A stretch of DNA of 64,000 bases from Cyanophora paradoxa. Its lineage: Eukaryota; Glaucocystophyceae; Cyanophorales; Cyanophoraceae. A program made the translations under genes and the position numbers. Where the stretch lies: NCBI GenBank assembly GCA_004431415.1, contig QPMI01000449.1, positions 62,001-126,000 on the forward strand, in the 5' to 3' direction. Below, in pieces: positions 11,365 through 24,000 of the stretch. The notes under the pieces are model-generated. The model did not search any database and was not told where the DNA came from. It saw only the letters and a list, made by a program, of their open reading frames with translations. Every line of letters begins with the position of its first letter. Positions within the stretch are counted from its first letter, which is position 1.

Positions 11365-13214
11365 CTATATATAGCTCTAGATTAGAATATTATAGTTAGT
11401 GTGTGTATGACCGTGTCCTTTCATTTGTGTACGTGCTGAAGATAATCTGGACTTTCTTCTTTCACTGAGTTATAATTACAGAGAGTGTAGTGAGGCCCTT
11501 GAAAAGTGTATGCCTTGCCGCGGTGAGCTGTTCATTCGTGTACATGTATTCCCGTTACTTCTTGAGCTAGTCTGAGCGATATTTGTCAGTAGACTGTATT
11601 TTGTTTCGACCGTCCTGGTCAAACTTCGCAGGCAATCGTATAGCGAAGCTATGGTGGTACGGTACTTTACTTGGGCCCTGCTAGCTGGCCGAGTAAAACT
11701 TGAGAGTGGTGGGGTATACACCCCATTTTTTTTTGCAAAAGTGGACGTCGCGATCGCATTGATATATATACACCACGGCATGCGCAGTGTGACGGCACAT
11801 GTATCAATGTTCTACGTGACGCGCCCTTAAGCTTCCGACGGGGTATACACCCCATTTCGACGCACAGTGCGCCGTACATGTACACTCCGAGCCTCATCAC
11901 ACGATTCTCGAGCTCGTACAGATGCACGTGCTCGTGATTCGTAAACAGCGCAACTTGAATTAATTCGAGCTAGCTTGTCGTCGCAGTCGCAGACTTGATC
12001 ATGAGCTTGCAGTATGTTGACAGTGACGTCGAGTTTACTTGACACTGTCGCAGTCGACACTGATCATGATCATGAGATTCATGACTTGACAGTGCATGTG
12101 AATGATATCGATGTTGAAGTGCCTTGTTCACTTTATAATGCGATTTACTTCAAATTTGAACAGAGGGCGGAATTCGGATCCCGGTCCCCGGAACGCCATT
12201 AAAAATTACCAAAGAGCCGTTGGGGTACTGTAAAGTGCGCCGCTTCGAATTCGGAATTTTGCTGACAGAATCAATCATATCTTCGAGATTCATGGAAGGG
12301 AGGGGGGTACGGAAAATTTGCGGTAGCGCGACGATTACGGCAGCGCGGCGGGCCAGGCTTCCCACCCGTGGGTGCCTGATAACGCCGCGTGTCAAGCTGC
12401 TCGGAAAGTCGCGCGCCAGCTCCACCCGACCCCCGTAGACCGACAACGCCAGCCAGCCCAGCCGAGCGCGAGCCGACAGCCGACGCGGGCACCTTACCGT
12501 CCAGCATCACTGCCGAAGCCGACAGCCCGCCCCCGGAGCGACGTGGAGCCCCGCCGACCTCGCCATGACGCCGACGCTTTTTGAATATCAAGGACCTTGC
12601 CCGCGCCCCGCGCGGGACATACGGATAGCGCGCTGCCACCCTAGATCTTCCGCATAGCGTCGCAGTCCTAAAGCGTGCGAGCGACCACCTCGACTTCGCC
12701 CGAGCTCCCGCCATCGCCGCCCGGCCACCCACACGCCGCCCGCCGCATAGCCGATGCCCGATGACCGCCAGCTCTCTAAGATGACGCACCCGCCGTCGAC
12801 GTCGCGCGCCGCCGCCACTAGTACTGTCCCTCGAATGCCGCCGTCATGCTGCAGGCGCCGCGCGCGCCGCCCCATCCTTACAGAACGTGCTCGCACGCCT
12901 GCAGATCTCGACCTGCATCTTGACCTCTCTCCTCCGCCTCGAGCTCGCCGCGCGACGGGGCCGTCGGCGCCGTCCGATGTACAACTACGGCGGGGTGCGC
13001 CCACGCCCAACTCCCTAGCGCCCCGCGCCGGTCCCTCCCCCGCCCAGAGCCCAGGCCCCGCGGGCCCACGCCCCCGCCCCCTCTCCCCCGGCCTGGGCCC
13101 AAAGGGCGCCCACCCGGACTCCTCCTCCCCGAGGCCGGTACAGAGACGTGTACGCTCGGTCCCCCCCCCCCCCCCCCCCCCCCGGGGCCAGACGAGGCTC
13201 GCCCAGACCCGGCC
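11365..13214. other. Gene-poor, AT-richer region after gene A
   Basis: Composition changes sharply after the stop at 11364. The stretch to about 12300 is rich in AT words and short palindromes (GATCATGATCATG at about 12062, AATTCGAA, CTAGATT). No exon with a recognisable motif was seen on either strand. TGGGGTATACACCCCA-like palindromes occur at about 11709 and 11838. From 12400 GC content rises towards the minisatellite; a 23-base poly-C tract lies at 13161-13183. The 3' UTR of gene A presumably ends within the first few hundred bases. Confidence 0.5.
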
Positions 13215-14110
13215 TCCAAACCGGCCCCTGCCGCCGGTGCCAGCGCCCCGCCCCCGCCCCCCGGCTCCAGCGCCCGCCCCCGCCCTCCGGCTCCAGCGCC
13301 CCGCCCCCGCCCCCGGCTCCAGCGCCCCGCCCCGCCCTCCGGCTCCAGCGCCCCGCCCCGCCCTCCGGCTCCAGCGCCCCGCCCCGCCCCCGGCTCCAGC
13401 GCCCCGCCCCCGCCCTCCGGCTCCAGCGCCCCGCCCCACCCTCCGGCTCCAGCGCCCCGCCCCGCCCTCCGGCTCCAGCGCCCCGCCCCCCCCCCGGCTC
13501 CAGCGCCCCGCCCCGCCCCCCGGCTCCAGCGCCCCGCCCCCGCCCCCCCGGCTCCAGCGCCCCGCCCCACCCTCCGGCTCCAGTGCTCCGCCCCCGCCCT
13601 CCGGCTCCAGCGCCCCGCCCCGCCCTCCGGCTCCAGCGCCCCGCCCCCCCCCTCCGGCTCCAGCGCCCCGTCCCCGCCCTCCGGCCCCCCAGCGCCCCGC
13701 CCCCGCCCTCCGGCTCCAGCGCCCCGCCCCGCCCCCGGCTCCAGCGCCCGCCCCCGCCCCCCGGCTCCAGCGCCCCGCCCCCACCCTCCGGCTCCAGTGC
13801 TCCGCCCCCGCCCTCCGGCTCCAGCGCCCCGCCCCGCCCTCCGGCTCCAGCGCCCCGCCCCCCCCCCTCCGGCTCCAGCGCCCCGTCCCCGCCCTCCGGC
13901 CCCCCAGCGCCCGCCCCCGCCCTCCGGCTCCAGCGCCCCGCCCCCGCCCTCCGGCTCCAGCGCCCCGCCCCCCCCCCTCCGGCTCCAGCGTCCGCCCCCG
14001 CCCTCCGGCCCCCCAGCGCCCCGCCCCCGCCGCCCCCAGCGCCCCGCCCCCGCCCTCCGGCTCCAGCGCCCTGCCCCGACCCTCAGCGCCCCGCCCCGCT
14101 CCCGGCCCGT
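13215..14110. repeat. GC-rich minisatellite, about 31 copies of a 24-28 bp unit
   Basis: A unit close to CTCCGGCTCCAGCGCCCCGC followed by CCCCGCC is repeated about 31 times with small length changes. A higher-order duplication is visible: roughly 13564-13694 recurs at about 13776-13908, including the variants AGTGCTCC and CGGCCCCCCAGCG. The complementary strand is a dense array of G-runs. All three plus frames stay open because every frame reads Pro/Ala/Arg/Ser, so the open reading is a by-product of composition. Confidence 0.9.
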
Positions 14111-17100
14111 CACCCTCCCCGCCCGCCCCGCCCCCGCCCGCCCCCAGCTCCCCGACCCCAGCGCCTCACCCCGCCACCCTCCAGCGCTCCGTGTACCCCA
14201 CTCCCTGCCCAGCGCTCCGCGTACTCCGTGTCCCCCTCCCTACGCCTCGCCCCCGCCGACCCCCAGCACCCCGTGCGCCTCGCCTCCCCCCTCCCCCCCT
14301 TTTTTCCACAGGGCCAAGGACACCAACGCATCAGGCCCTCCTAAAGCTGCAGATAGATAGCTCACAGCTAGGATAAGATAGCAGGACGTCTTCCTTCTAT
14401 GCCGCAGAGCATTTGCGCTAGCCTAGGTGCCCCCCCAGTCGATGGCTGCGACGGGGCGGCTGTTGTTGATCTTAATACGAACATTGCCCGGTTGGGCTTT
14501 TGCCAAAAAATCTTCGAGATTCATATGCATTGTAAATCTGAACGAGTTCGTTTCAGAGGTTTTAACGGAGTTGCAAACTTGCAATTGCAACTTGCAACTT
14601 GCAAGTCCGACCTCCCGGAGTAGGGGTGCGGCTTGCCGGCCAAAAAGTCGGCTTAAGCCAAGCCAAGCCCCGGGATCTCGCGGTCAAGCCAAGCCAAGCC
14701 GGTCGACCGGCCGGCCCAAGGGCTTGGGCTCCCGGCGGGGTCAAGCCCTTGGCCGGGCTTGCGGCAAGCCTGAGGGGGGGTACCGTTTCGAAAGCCATTC
14801 GCACCGCAGCGAAATGCTTATATTTAGCTTCGAATTCACAAAGAAACGCATGTACATATACTCTTATCATCTTTTGCGCAATTGTAATTATAACGAGAAC
14901 GCGCGGCCGCGGCCGGCCGCGCGCGGCCGTGCCGCGCCGCGGCACGCGGACGGGCCGCGGCCGCGCGCGCGAGGGGTACCGGTACCGGTATACGTACTTA
15001 TACGCACGTGTGCGCGCGCGCGTCTGTTAATGCACGTTGCCGTCGCAGGCTTATAGCTTAAGCTTCTTATCAGCTTCGATTCGAATGCGCTGCAGGCGCG
15101 CAGCTGCGTCCGGCACCCCCCTCCGACGCCCTCCCCCCTCCCCCTCCAGGGCTTGAGCCGGCTTGAGCCAGTCGGCCTTGGGGGAGAGCGCAGGCACGCT
15201 GTGTCTGCGCACCATCAGCTGATGGGTCGGCGCTGCGCAGTGGCGCGGGGCGGGGCGACCGGCGGCGCTGCTGCGGGCGGACCATCAGATGCTGGTTTCC
15301 ATGGAACTGCGCGACGGCGACCGTCGAGGCGAGCGCAGAGGCCTTCAAACGACAGAGTGCGCACCAAAGGATGCGTAGGCTTCACGCGGAGGCAGCTGGG
15401 CGGCGCTGGAGCCCAGGGCGGCAAGAATGGTCAAGCCGACCTGTGGGTGGTGCTTCGCAGAGCGGGACAACGGCGCCGATCTGTGGGCCGCGACCGAGAC
15501 TGCAGCTTACAGGCGCAACCAAGCTTCGAAAGCGCCAAGCTTCAGGCGCGTAGGGGAGGGAGCAGAGAAGGCGATTCCGCTGGGGTACCCCCTTGCGGGC
15601 GATGCGCGCCGGTTCGCGTGACTCTACGAAGCGCCGTGTTCGCGCCGGTTGGGCAGAGCTAGCCGAGCCGGGGACCGGCCTCCCCGTCGGCTTGCTGGCC
15701 GGGCCGGCCCCCTAGATTTTCGAATATATATTTTCACCACCTGTCTCCAAATTTCGTGCACTTTTTACGCCTCTTTTTAACCTTTTTAGAGAAATATCCA
15801 AACTCGACGACCCATTCAGGCGACCAATCAAATCGTACCTCAAATAGGGGTACGGAGTAATACGCGCTGATTTTCGTTGTAAGACTGTTTCACCCGCTGG
15901 GCTCCGGTCCTCCGGAGTCCGGAGTCGACGTCCGGACTCCGGAGGCTCCGGTGACTCGGCGGTGACTCGCCGGTGAGTCGGTGACGCCCGGTCCAAGTTG
16001 GCTCCAAGCCTCCAACTCCGAGGCCAACTTTGGCAACTCTGGCGCCGGCCGGGCCAGTGGCCATCATGGGCCGATTCATGGCATGGGCAGCGATGGGCTC
16101 CGTTGTTCAACGGTTGTTGAAGACGTCCGTTCGCGACTCCGATTGCAATCATTGAATTGCAATTGCAATTGCAATCGCGATCGCGAGACTCCGGCCCAGT
16201 CTCCGGCCCAGACTCCGGGCCGGCCGCCGACGTCGCTCCGAGCTCGAGCCTCCGGATCCGCGGCCGACCGTCGGACTCGCGGCCGCGGAGAGCCGGCGGA
16301 GGCGGCGGCCTGCCAGTGGCGGCCGGACCGACGTCGACGTCCGGCCCGGCGGATCGGACCGTTTTGGACCGTATTGGACGGCGCGCGACTGGGCGACGGT
16401 ACTGCCAGGCTGGTAGCCTCAGGCCCTCAGCCTACTAGCCTGGCACCGCGGCCGGTTGACGAGTCGACGACGACGTCGACACTGACTCGACAGTCGAGTC
16501 TGAGTCGACTCGACGACGAGAGTCACGAGACGACGATGACTACGTATACTGGATATCGATGATCTCTGGATCGATGGAGTCTCATCATGGAGAGCTAGAA
16601 ATATTTAGTGGGCTGTATATTTATATATAGTACATATAATGTTAAATGTACGTTTTGTATGGGCGATCTACTAAATATTTCCCAACTGCTAAAGCCGAGA
16701 ATTTGTAGGGGTAGTCCCGCCGGGCCGTCTCCGCCATACAATTGCAAAATTTTAAAACCCCGCCGGCCCGGCCGGGCCGGCCCCCGCGAAGACTGACCTA
16801 CTAAAGATCTACCAGCTAAAAGTGGCAGTTTTAGCGAAGTTCTGATATTTTTCTGTACTAAATTAACTAGTTCTACAGTAGTCGACGGACCCGGGAAGGC
16901 CTCGGATCCGGAAGGCCCGACAGAATAAGTTGGTGGCCTTCGGCCAAAAGTTCGGCGCAACCCGTTGTGGCTTGAGCTGTGAGCTTAAGCTTGAGCCACG
17001 AAGCTTGATGGGCTCGGCGTTGAGCTTGAGCTAAAGCTCAACGAGCTTCAATCGGAGCTTGAGCTAAAGCTCAACGAGCTTGAGCTATAGCTTAACGAGC

Positions 17101-18089
17101 TTGAGCTATAGCTCAACGAGCTTGAACGAGCTTGATCATCCAGCTGCGGCTTGAGCTTTAGTTAGTTCCGAGTTGAGTTTAGTACTGTACCCACCTTGTA
17201 TCACCCTGTACCCCACCCTCGCGATCGATGTCCGCGCTCCTCTCCTGGCGCGTGGGGGCGACTTTGATGATGTTGCCCATCAACTACATCCTCATTGGAC
17301 TCGCGAACATCGATATCGGAGTCCCCCGCTCTTCTGTATTGGGCGTCGTGTTGAGCGACACATTCGCGATCAGATTGGACTATGTGAGCATGCTGTTTTT
17401 GGAGCCGGAATCGCATTTCGACGGCGTCTTTTCAACTTCTGAGAAAAACGTCTGGAGATATGAGTCTTCTTCACCTTTTTAGCGTCTTTGCGGGGCGTGC
17501 GATACGTTCTTTGTGCAGCGAGACGTACGAACAGAAATTTGTATGAGAGCCAGGAACTTAGAATCAATTAACGGCTTGCGCCGAAAAAGCCGTCGGGTAC
17601 TGTAAAGGCTGCCTGGCTTCCCCTAGGCGTCGGCTTCCTAGGCTCCTAGCTATATAGGAATCCTAGCCCTCAGCTGCCTGCACTGTGCACTGCACTGCAG
17701 CAGCGACGCAGCGGCCGGGCGGCAGCCTGAGGCCCTGAGCACTCAGGCACTGCAGCAGCGTTTGGGACGTAGCCTCGCGCCACAGCCACAGCGCAGCGCG
17801 CCGCAGGCTAAGTTGCAGGCTTGCAGCATCGCGGCCGCCCGGACCGGCCGTGGCTTCAACCGCGCGCGCGCAGCGTCGGCGGCCGGACCGGAGGCGCGGC
17901 CACCGGGGCCTGACCTATAGCTCGGCCTGCACCGCGGCCAGCATCTGGGGCCAGCTGCAGGGAGCTTGCAACTAATCAACGGAGAAGCCCATTTCCAAGC
18001 TCAAGCTTATAATTAGCTACCGGAATAGGGAATCCGGGCTGTGGGCCCCGCCTCGCCGCGGCGCCGCAGCTGCTAGCGCATATATAGCG
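14111..18089. other. Gene-poor region with local inverted and direct repeats
   Basis: No supported gene. It holds a Pro/Ala-like GC-rich tail to about 14340; AAGCCAAGCC words at 14650-14770; GC palindromes at 14905-14990; nested CCGGAGTC/GACTCCGG inverted repeats at about 15895-16350; an AT-rich island at 16590-16900 with AATATTTAGT near 16600 and its complement near 16671; and an inverted-repeat array at 17020-17145. An ATG-led 84-codon frame at 17228-17485 lies in a less GC-rich patch; I do not recognise it and would not call it a gene. Confidence 0.5.
17020..17145. repeat. Short tandem array of self-complementary units
   Basis: About four copies of a 21-27 bp unit of the form GAGCTTGAGCTAAAGCTCAA (third base pairs vary: CTATAGCTTAAC). 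Each copy can fold on itself, since GAGCT and AGCTC alternate. No function is evident. Confidence 0.7.
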
Positions 18090-21000
18090 ATGGGTGATGA
18101 CATACATAATCATAGGGATTCGCGGGCGGATGCCGCAGCTACGCAGCCTGCGCATGCATGTGCAGCTGCAGCTGCAGGCTTAGGGCAGCAGATGCATATG
18201 CATGCATATGCGCAGCGGATTCGGAGGCCACCCCGGGTTCGCGTAAACAAGAGCGCCAGCTCCAACGAAAGCGCTCTGCTGGCCATCGGCCTTGTGCTGC
18301 TTTGCTGCAGGCTGCAGGCAACGGCGGCTCAGTCAATCACCTTCACCTCGCCCTCCATCTCTCTCAATGGCTCCGCCACCGCGCCTACCGCTCGTATGAC
18401 ACAGGTGCGAATCATTGAATCTCTTTCCATCTTTCCAAGAGGTTGCAACTGATCATGAGCTGCGGCTGGCGCAAGCTTTAATTTTTATAAGCTTCAGCTT
18501 AAGCCAGCTAGCTATAGACGCGAAGCTATCAGTAACTCGCTTGGTGCTCAGGGCGTCTCCATCGGAAGCACCCTGTATGTGATGGGAGGCCGATGCAACA
18601 ACGCCGGATCTCTTGGGACATGCTCAGACCCGTACTGGTCCTTCACGTGCAACACCAGCACCGGTGCGCTGCGCTGATGCAGCTCAGATCAAACACCGGT
18701 ACCGCAAGCCAATGCGCCGGCGCCGCGCAGATTGCAGCGCAATGACGGCGACGAAGCTCACCTTCACCGGCGGTTCGTCGGAAATCGAGAGGAGGGTGCG
18801 GCGCTCGCCGCGACGCGATTCAGCGATGCACGCAACACGGCGCCGTTGACGAGGACTGCCGCTGGCGCAGAGCAAGGCGGCGGTCGCGACGGACGGCTCC
18901 TCAACGATATGGAGTGCGCGTTGGCCGATGCTTCCCTATATATATATAGCTATATATCCGAATTCGAACAGCGCCGCGACTCAATAGCCGCCGCGTTCGT
19001 CGCAGCGCACGGTGGAACCGCGTCAGGCGTAGAGGCCGGGAACTTCGACAAATTCGGTCCGCTCCGGCCTCGGGCGTGGCCATGGGCCGCCAGCAGCCAC
19101 GCGCACGTGCGGCTGCGAGCCGACACCCCGCGGCCGCCCAGACATAAGCACGATGACGCGGACTGGCTTGACCGCAACAACCTACGCTCGCAACGCCCAT
19201 TGCATGGTCCGTCTCTAGATCTGTTAACGTTGCTGCCTTCCGGGATTCGGCGGCGCTCTGGAAAATCCATCGGCTGCCGCTCAGCTGCGCCGCAGGTGTA
19301 CTACTTGGGCGCGCTGTACGTCACCCTCGGCTGGGGGAACAGCACAAGTGCGCATTGCAATTGCACACGTCCCAGTTCGTGCCTCTCCCAACGTGTAACT
19401 CTCGTGCGCATGCGCTGCAGAGAGCAGCTCCGGCGGGTTCCAGAACGGTGCGCACGGCCGCGGAGCGCAGCGTCTCGCGCTTTCTGTCCTCTCGAGCTCA
19501 TCCAAACCGAGCAGACTTGTGGAAGTACACCATCTCTACCCAGACGTGGAACTACGCGCTGATCGAGACGGACTTTAGTCGCACTGCGCCGCGCCCGAAG
19601 GAGGGCGCCGTGTGCGCGGTGTTCGGCTCCGTCCTGTACACGTGGGGGTGAGCCTAGCCTCTAGATTTCGAAGGCCCCGGCCCCGTCTTGCGCTCGGCAC
19701 CAGTAAGTATATATATCTGACAAGCACTTTACAGCGGCCAGTTCGTCAGCCATGCATGGTCTTTTGCAACCGATAACACCCTTGCGTGCGCTGTGCACGT
19801 GTCTCCTTGCTTCTTTGTGTGTGCATCTGACGACGTTTTCGGTCGCAAGAACGGTTGATTTGAGCGCCTCTTCCCCCGCGTGGACGCTTGTCGCCACGCC
19901 CGCCGTCGCCCCGTCTGCGGCGGCCTTTGCATGGTGCTTATAATTAGGGCCCGAGAACCTCTTTAGAACTTTCCCAGCCCGATTGAAACCTGACAAGGGC
20001 TTGTCACTTTGTCGTCTACTCATGATCAGGAGCTGGGTGCGCAGCTTGCCCCAGTACCTCCTTCCCCTGCAATTTCGAATTTGCGCTAACGTTACCTACC
20101 GTGCCATGGATCGCAGGCGATATCTGCAAGCACGCTGGTACGCTCCGGGATCTCACAGCTGAAGCTTTGGCTCGCTCTTCAATTTGCGTTGCTGCTGAGA
20201 GCTCGTTTGTTTCGCCAGATCGTGGCATGGGGACAGGAGTCTTGGGCTCTGTCAACCAGTGCGCCCATATGCATTTCGTCCACGCTGCTCGTTCATGTCG
20301 ACTCTCCCCTCAGACTGCGTGTCGGAGGGCAAACACTGGGTCCGGCTGGCGGCATCGGGGGCACCCACCAGCTTCAGTGCGCCCTGCGTGCATGGGGACC
20401 CGCTGCTGTCACCGCGACGTCGACGTCTGACCCGTGCCGATTTTGCTTCGGCAGTGGGGGCGAATGCCCAGCGCTTACAGAGCGGCCCGGCTGGGATACT
20501 CTTTGGGGGTACGACCAGCGAGAATTCGGCGACGAGCGCCTTGGCCGCTTCCTACTCCGCAACCGGTGCAGAATTCGAACTTGCCCCTGATCGCGAGTGC
20601 ACGGGGCCATCGCCTTGCAATTGCTTGGAATCTGATCGCGAGGGTCACTGCGCCTCGCGCGGCGCGCAGTGACGGGGTACACGGAGACGTGCTCGGGCTC
20701 GCTCCCCGCGCTCGGGTTCAACTCTCGCACTGCTGCGCTCTCCGGCTCCAGCACGGCGCCTTCCGCTCGCGAGACTCAGGCACGGTTCTCGCGAGCTCGT
20801 GCATGCGTATATACGATCATGAGCACAAGTCTTTAAAATTGATGATCGCGCCTCGCTGATCCAGCCCTTCTCGCGTAGGGTGTCGGGATCGGAAGCACTT
20901 TCTACGTGATGGGAGGTCGATGCAACAACGCCGGAGTAATCGGGACCTGCACAGACCCGTTCTGGTCCTTCACGTGCAACACGGGTTCGCTGTGCCGACG

Positions 21001-24000
21001 CGGCTAAGACATCTCAAACACCGCAGGCCGATGCGCCGGCGCCGCGCAGATTGCAGCGCCTTGACGGGGACAAAGCTCAACTTCACTGGTGGCACTTCAG
21101 ACATCGAAAGCACGGTGTGCCGCTCGATGGTTTTTCAGCGATCATAATTTGCACGGCGCCGTTGACAAGAAATGGCGCAGAGCAAGGCGGCGGTCGCGAC
21201 AGACGGCTCCTCAACAATATGGAGTGCGCGTTGGCCGACGCTTCCCTGTCCGACAGCGGCGCATCTCAGACGCCGCCGCGTTCGCCGCAGCGCACGGCGG
21301 ATTTAAATCGACGGAGACCGCGAACTTTGATACCTTCGGTCCGCACATATATATGCATCTCGCGATCGGGCCGCCGGTCGCCGCGGAACCGAGCTGACCT
21401 CTTGATAGCCGTGAACGCTACGACGGTGGTGCGGACAGGCCTAACTGCAACGACGTATGTTCGCAACTCGCACTGCATGGTCCGGCTTTGCAGCTGCCTC
21501 CCGACCCCGCACGCCATTTGCTTCCGCCGACTCAGTGAGCGGCGCGCAGGTGTACTACTCGGGCGTGTTATATGTCGCCCTCGGATTCGGGACCAGCACG
21601 AGTACGGGGACCCGCCCCGCATGTGAACCATTGCGATTGCGTGTTCGCACATGCTGAACACCACATTTCTTTGCGCTACAGAGAGTGCCTCCAACGCGTT
21701 CCAGAACGGTACGCATGCTTGGCAGCGCTAGCTGCAGCGCCAGTTGCCGTGCACTCTTTGCCCTCTAACGATCATCCAAACCGAGCAGACCTGTGGAAGT
21801 ACAACGTGACCTCTCAAGTGTGGAACTACGCGCTGATCGAGACGGACTTTAGTCACACTGCGCCGCGCCCGAAGGAGGGCGCCGTGTGCGCGCTGTTCGG
21901 CTCTGTCCTGTACACGTGGGGGTGTGCATCCAGCTCTTGAAATTCAATCAATACATCTCTGTGCTTTAAATTTTCTGATGAGACTGTGCTGAAATGCCAC
22001 GTTAGGGGCCGATACAAGGTCACCGGATCTTCTTTGTACTCGTACGACGCAACCTTAGCGTGCGTTAACGTTGTGTCCTTCTGAATTCATTCCGTGTGTC
22101 AAACTGACTTGCGAGACGCCAGAACGGTCGATCTGAGCGCCTCTTCCCCCTCATGGACTGGCATCGCCACGCCCGCCGTCGCCCCGTCTGCGGCAGCCTA
22201 CGCGCGGTGAGCGTGGCCACGGCAACGCTTTGAAACTTTCCCAGCCTAGCCGAAACACTAACGCGAGATCGCCGTGCTGACCTTTCCGTCATTGCAGGAG
22301 CTGGGTGCGCAGCTCGCCCTGGTCCTGCCCGCCCGCGCTTTAATTTTCCGAATTCTCTCGTACACTTACTTTGCCTACCATACGGCGGAGCGCAGGCAAT
22401 TTCCGCAAGCACGCTGGTGGGCTCCCGTGGCTCAAGCTTTCGCTCAATCTTCTTACTTTAATTCGCGCTGATCACAAGGAATTGTTCGGTTTAATAGATT
22501 GTGGCGTTCGAGAGTGAGTCTTGGGCTCTGTCGACCAGTGCGCCCATTGTACTCTTAGTGCTCAAGGGGTGCCACTAGCGCTGGCCAATACTGAGGTCGA
22601 CCGCGCTCACACAGACTGCGTGTCGGAGGGCAAGCACTGGGTCCGGCTGACGGCGGCGGGGACCCCCAACACGATCAGTGCGCCTTGCCCGGACTCGCTG
22701 CTTTCACCCTGGCGTTGACTTGCATGCTTCCTGTGTTTCGCAGTGGGGGCGCAGGGATCTGTCTCTGTAACGGTTTCCCCTTCTCTCATCGTCTCCGCTG
22801 GGGTGCTTTTTGGGGGTACCACCCGCGAGAACTATCCGGCGAACGCCTCCGCTTCTTTCTATTACACGACCGGTGCGGCTTATGCCGACCAGTAGCTTTT
22901 GCCCGAATATATCCTGACTACGGGTACGGTCCGTGCTGCTTGTGGAATGCGCAGTGTCGGGGTACACAGAGACATGCGCCCCGTCGCTCTCTCTCTCGTC
23001 CAAACCGACTTCCGCCAGGCCGTCGTCGAGCCGTGCTTCACAGGTACGTTACTCTAGCTATATAGCTATATATAGCTTCGGCTATCGCAATTGAATATGC
23101 GATAGCCAAACCGTGGCTGACGTGGTCTGCGCATGCAGAGCATCACTCTCGGCGATGCAGTCTACATGATCGGAGGAGATTGCGGCGGCTCCGTCTGCTC
23201 TGACCCGTACTGGTCCTTCTCGTGCACGTCTGGTGCGCATTTGTGCGCGAGCGGTCGGCCGATTGCACGGACCGACACCATGTTGCGTTTTACAGGCTGC
23301 ACCTCCATCAACGCCACGCAGCTGACGTTCACTGGATCCGGAGGCACGTCGGACGTCGCCAAGAGGGTGCGGCGCCCGTGTCTCATTGGTTCTTGCAGTG
23401 ATTTGCACGTGCACGGTGCTTTTGACGAGAAGTGGCGCAGGGCAAGGCGGGCATTGCAACCGACGGGGTGAAGATGATATGGAGTGCGCAGACGCCACGG
23501 CTGCGCCTTGCATATATATATACAGGCGCTGCGCATGCTGCTCATTATCTGCTGCTGCTCAGCACACGGCGGAATTGTAGGCAATGACGAGGGAAAGCAG
23601 CTCGATAGCTTTGGTGCGCGGCCACCACAGGCGCCTCGCAGCTGCAGGATTGAGGGATTCGGAGCATAAACTTCCGGCAGACGTATCGACGAAAGTATGG
23701 ACGAATCTCGGCGTGACAAACTTTACTCGCAATTCCCACTGCATGGTCGGGCTCTGCAGCTGCCTGCCGGGATTCAGCTGCGCTCCATCGGCTGCCGCTT
23801 AACGGCACCACAGGTGTATTATTCGGGCGCGTTGTACATCGCGCTCGGTTACGGCACCGGTCCCTGTGCGCCTCACCTCATAATCATCCGATTCTGAGCC
23901 CACGTCCGCAATTCTCACACTGTGGGCGCAGGGAACCCAGCTGCTGCAGACCGGTCTTGGCAGAACGGTGCGCAAAACCCATGCGACGTGCCACGTGGCT

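Noticed and set aside
12754-14376. 540-codon Pro/Ala-rich open frame and overlapping minus-strand Gly/Ala-rich frames
   Set aside because: Created by the GC-rich minisatellite: all frames are open, unit length is not a multiple of three, and no splice or start logic is seen.
16598-16685. Possible miniature inverted-repeat element in an AT-rich island
   Set aside because: The inverted repeat is only about 10-11 bp and no target-site duplication is visible.
17228-17485. 84-codon plus-strand frame with a hydrophobic start
   Set aside because: No recognisable motif, no neighbouring exons, and the opposite strand is equally open; too weak to call a gene.
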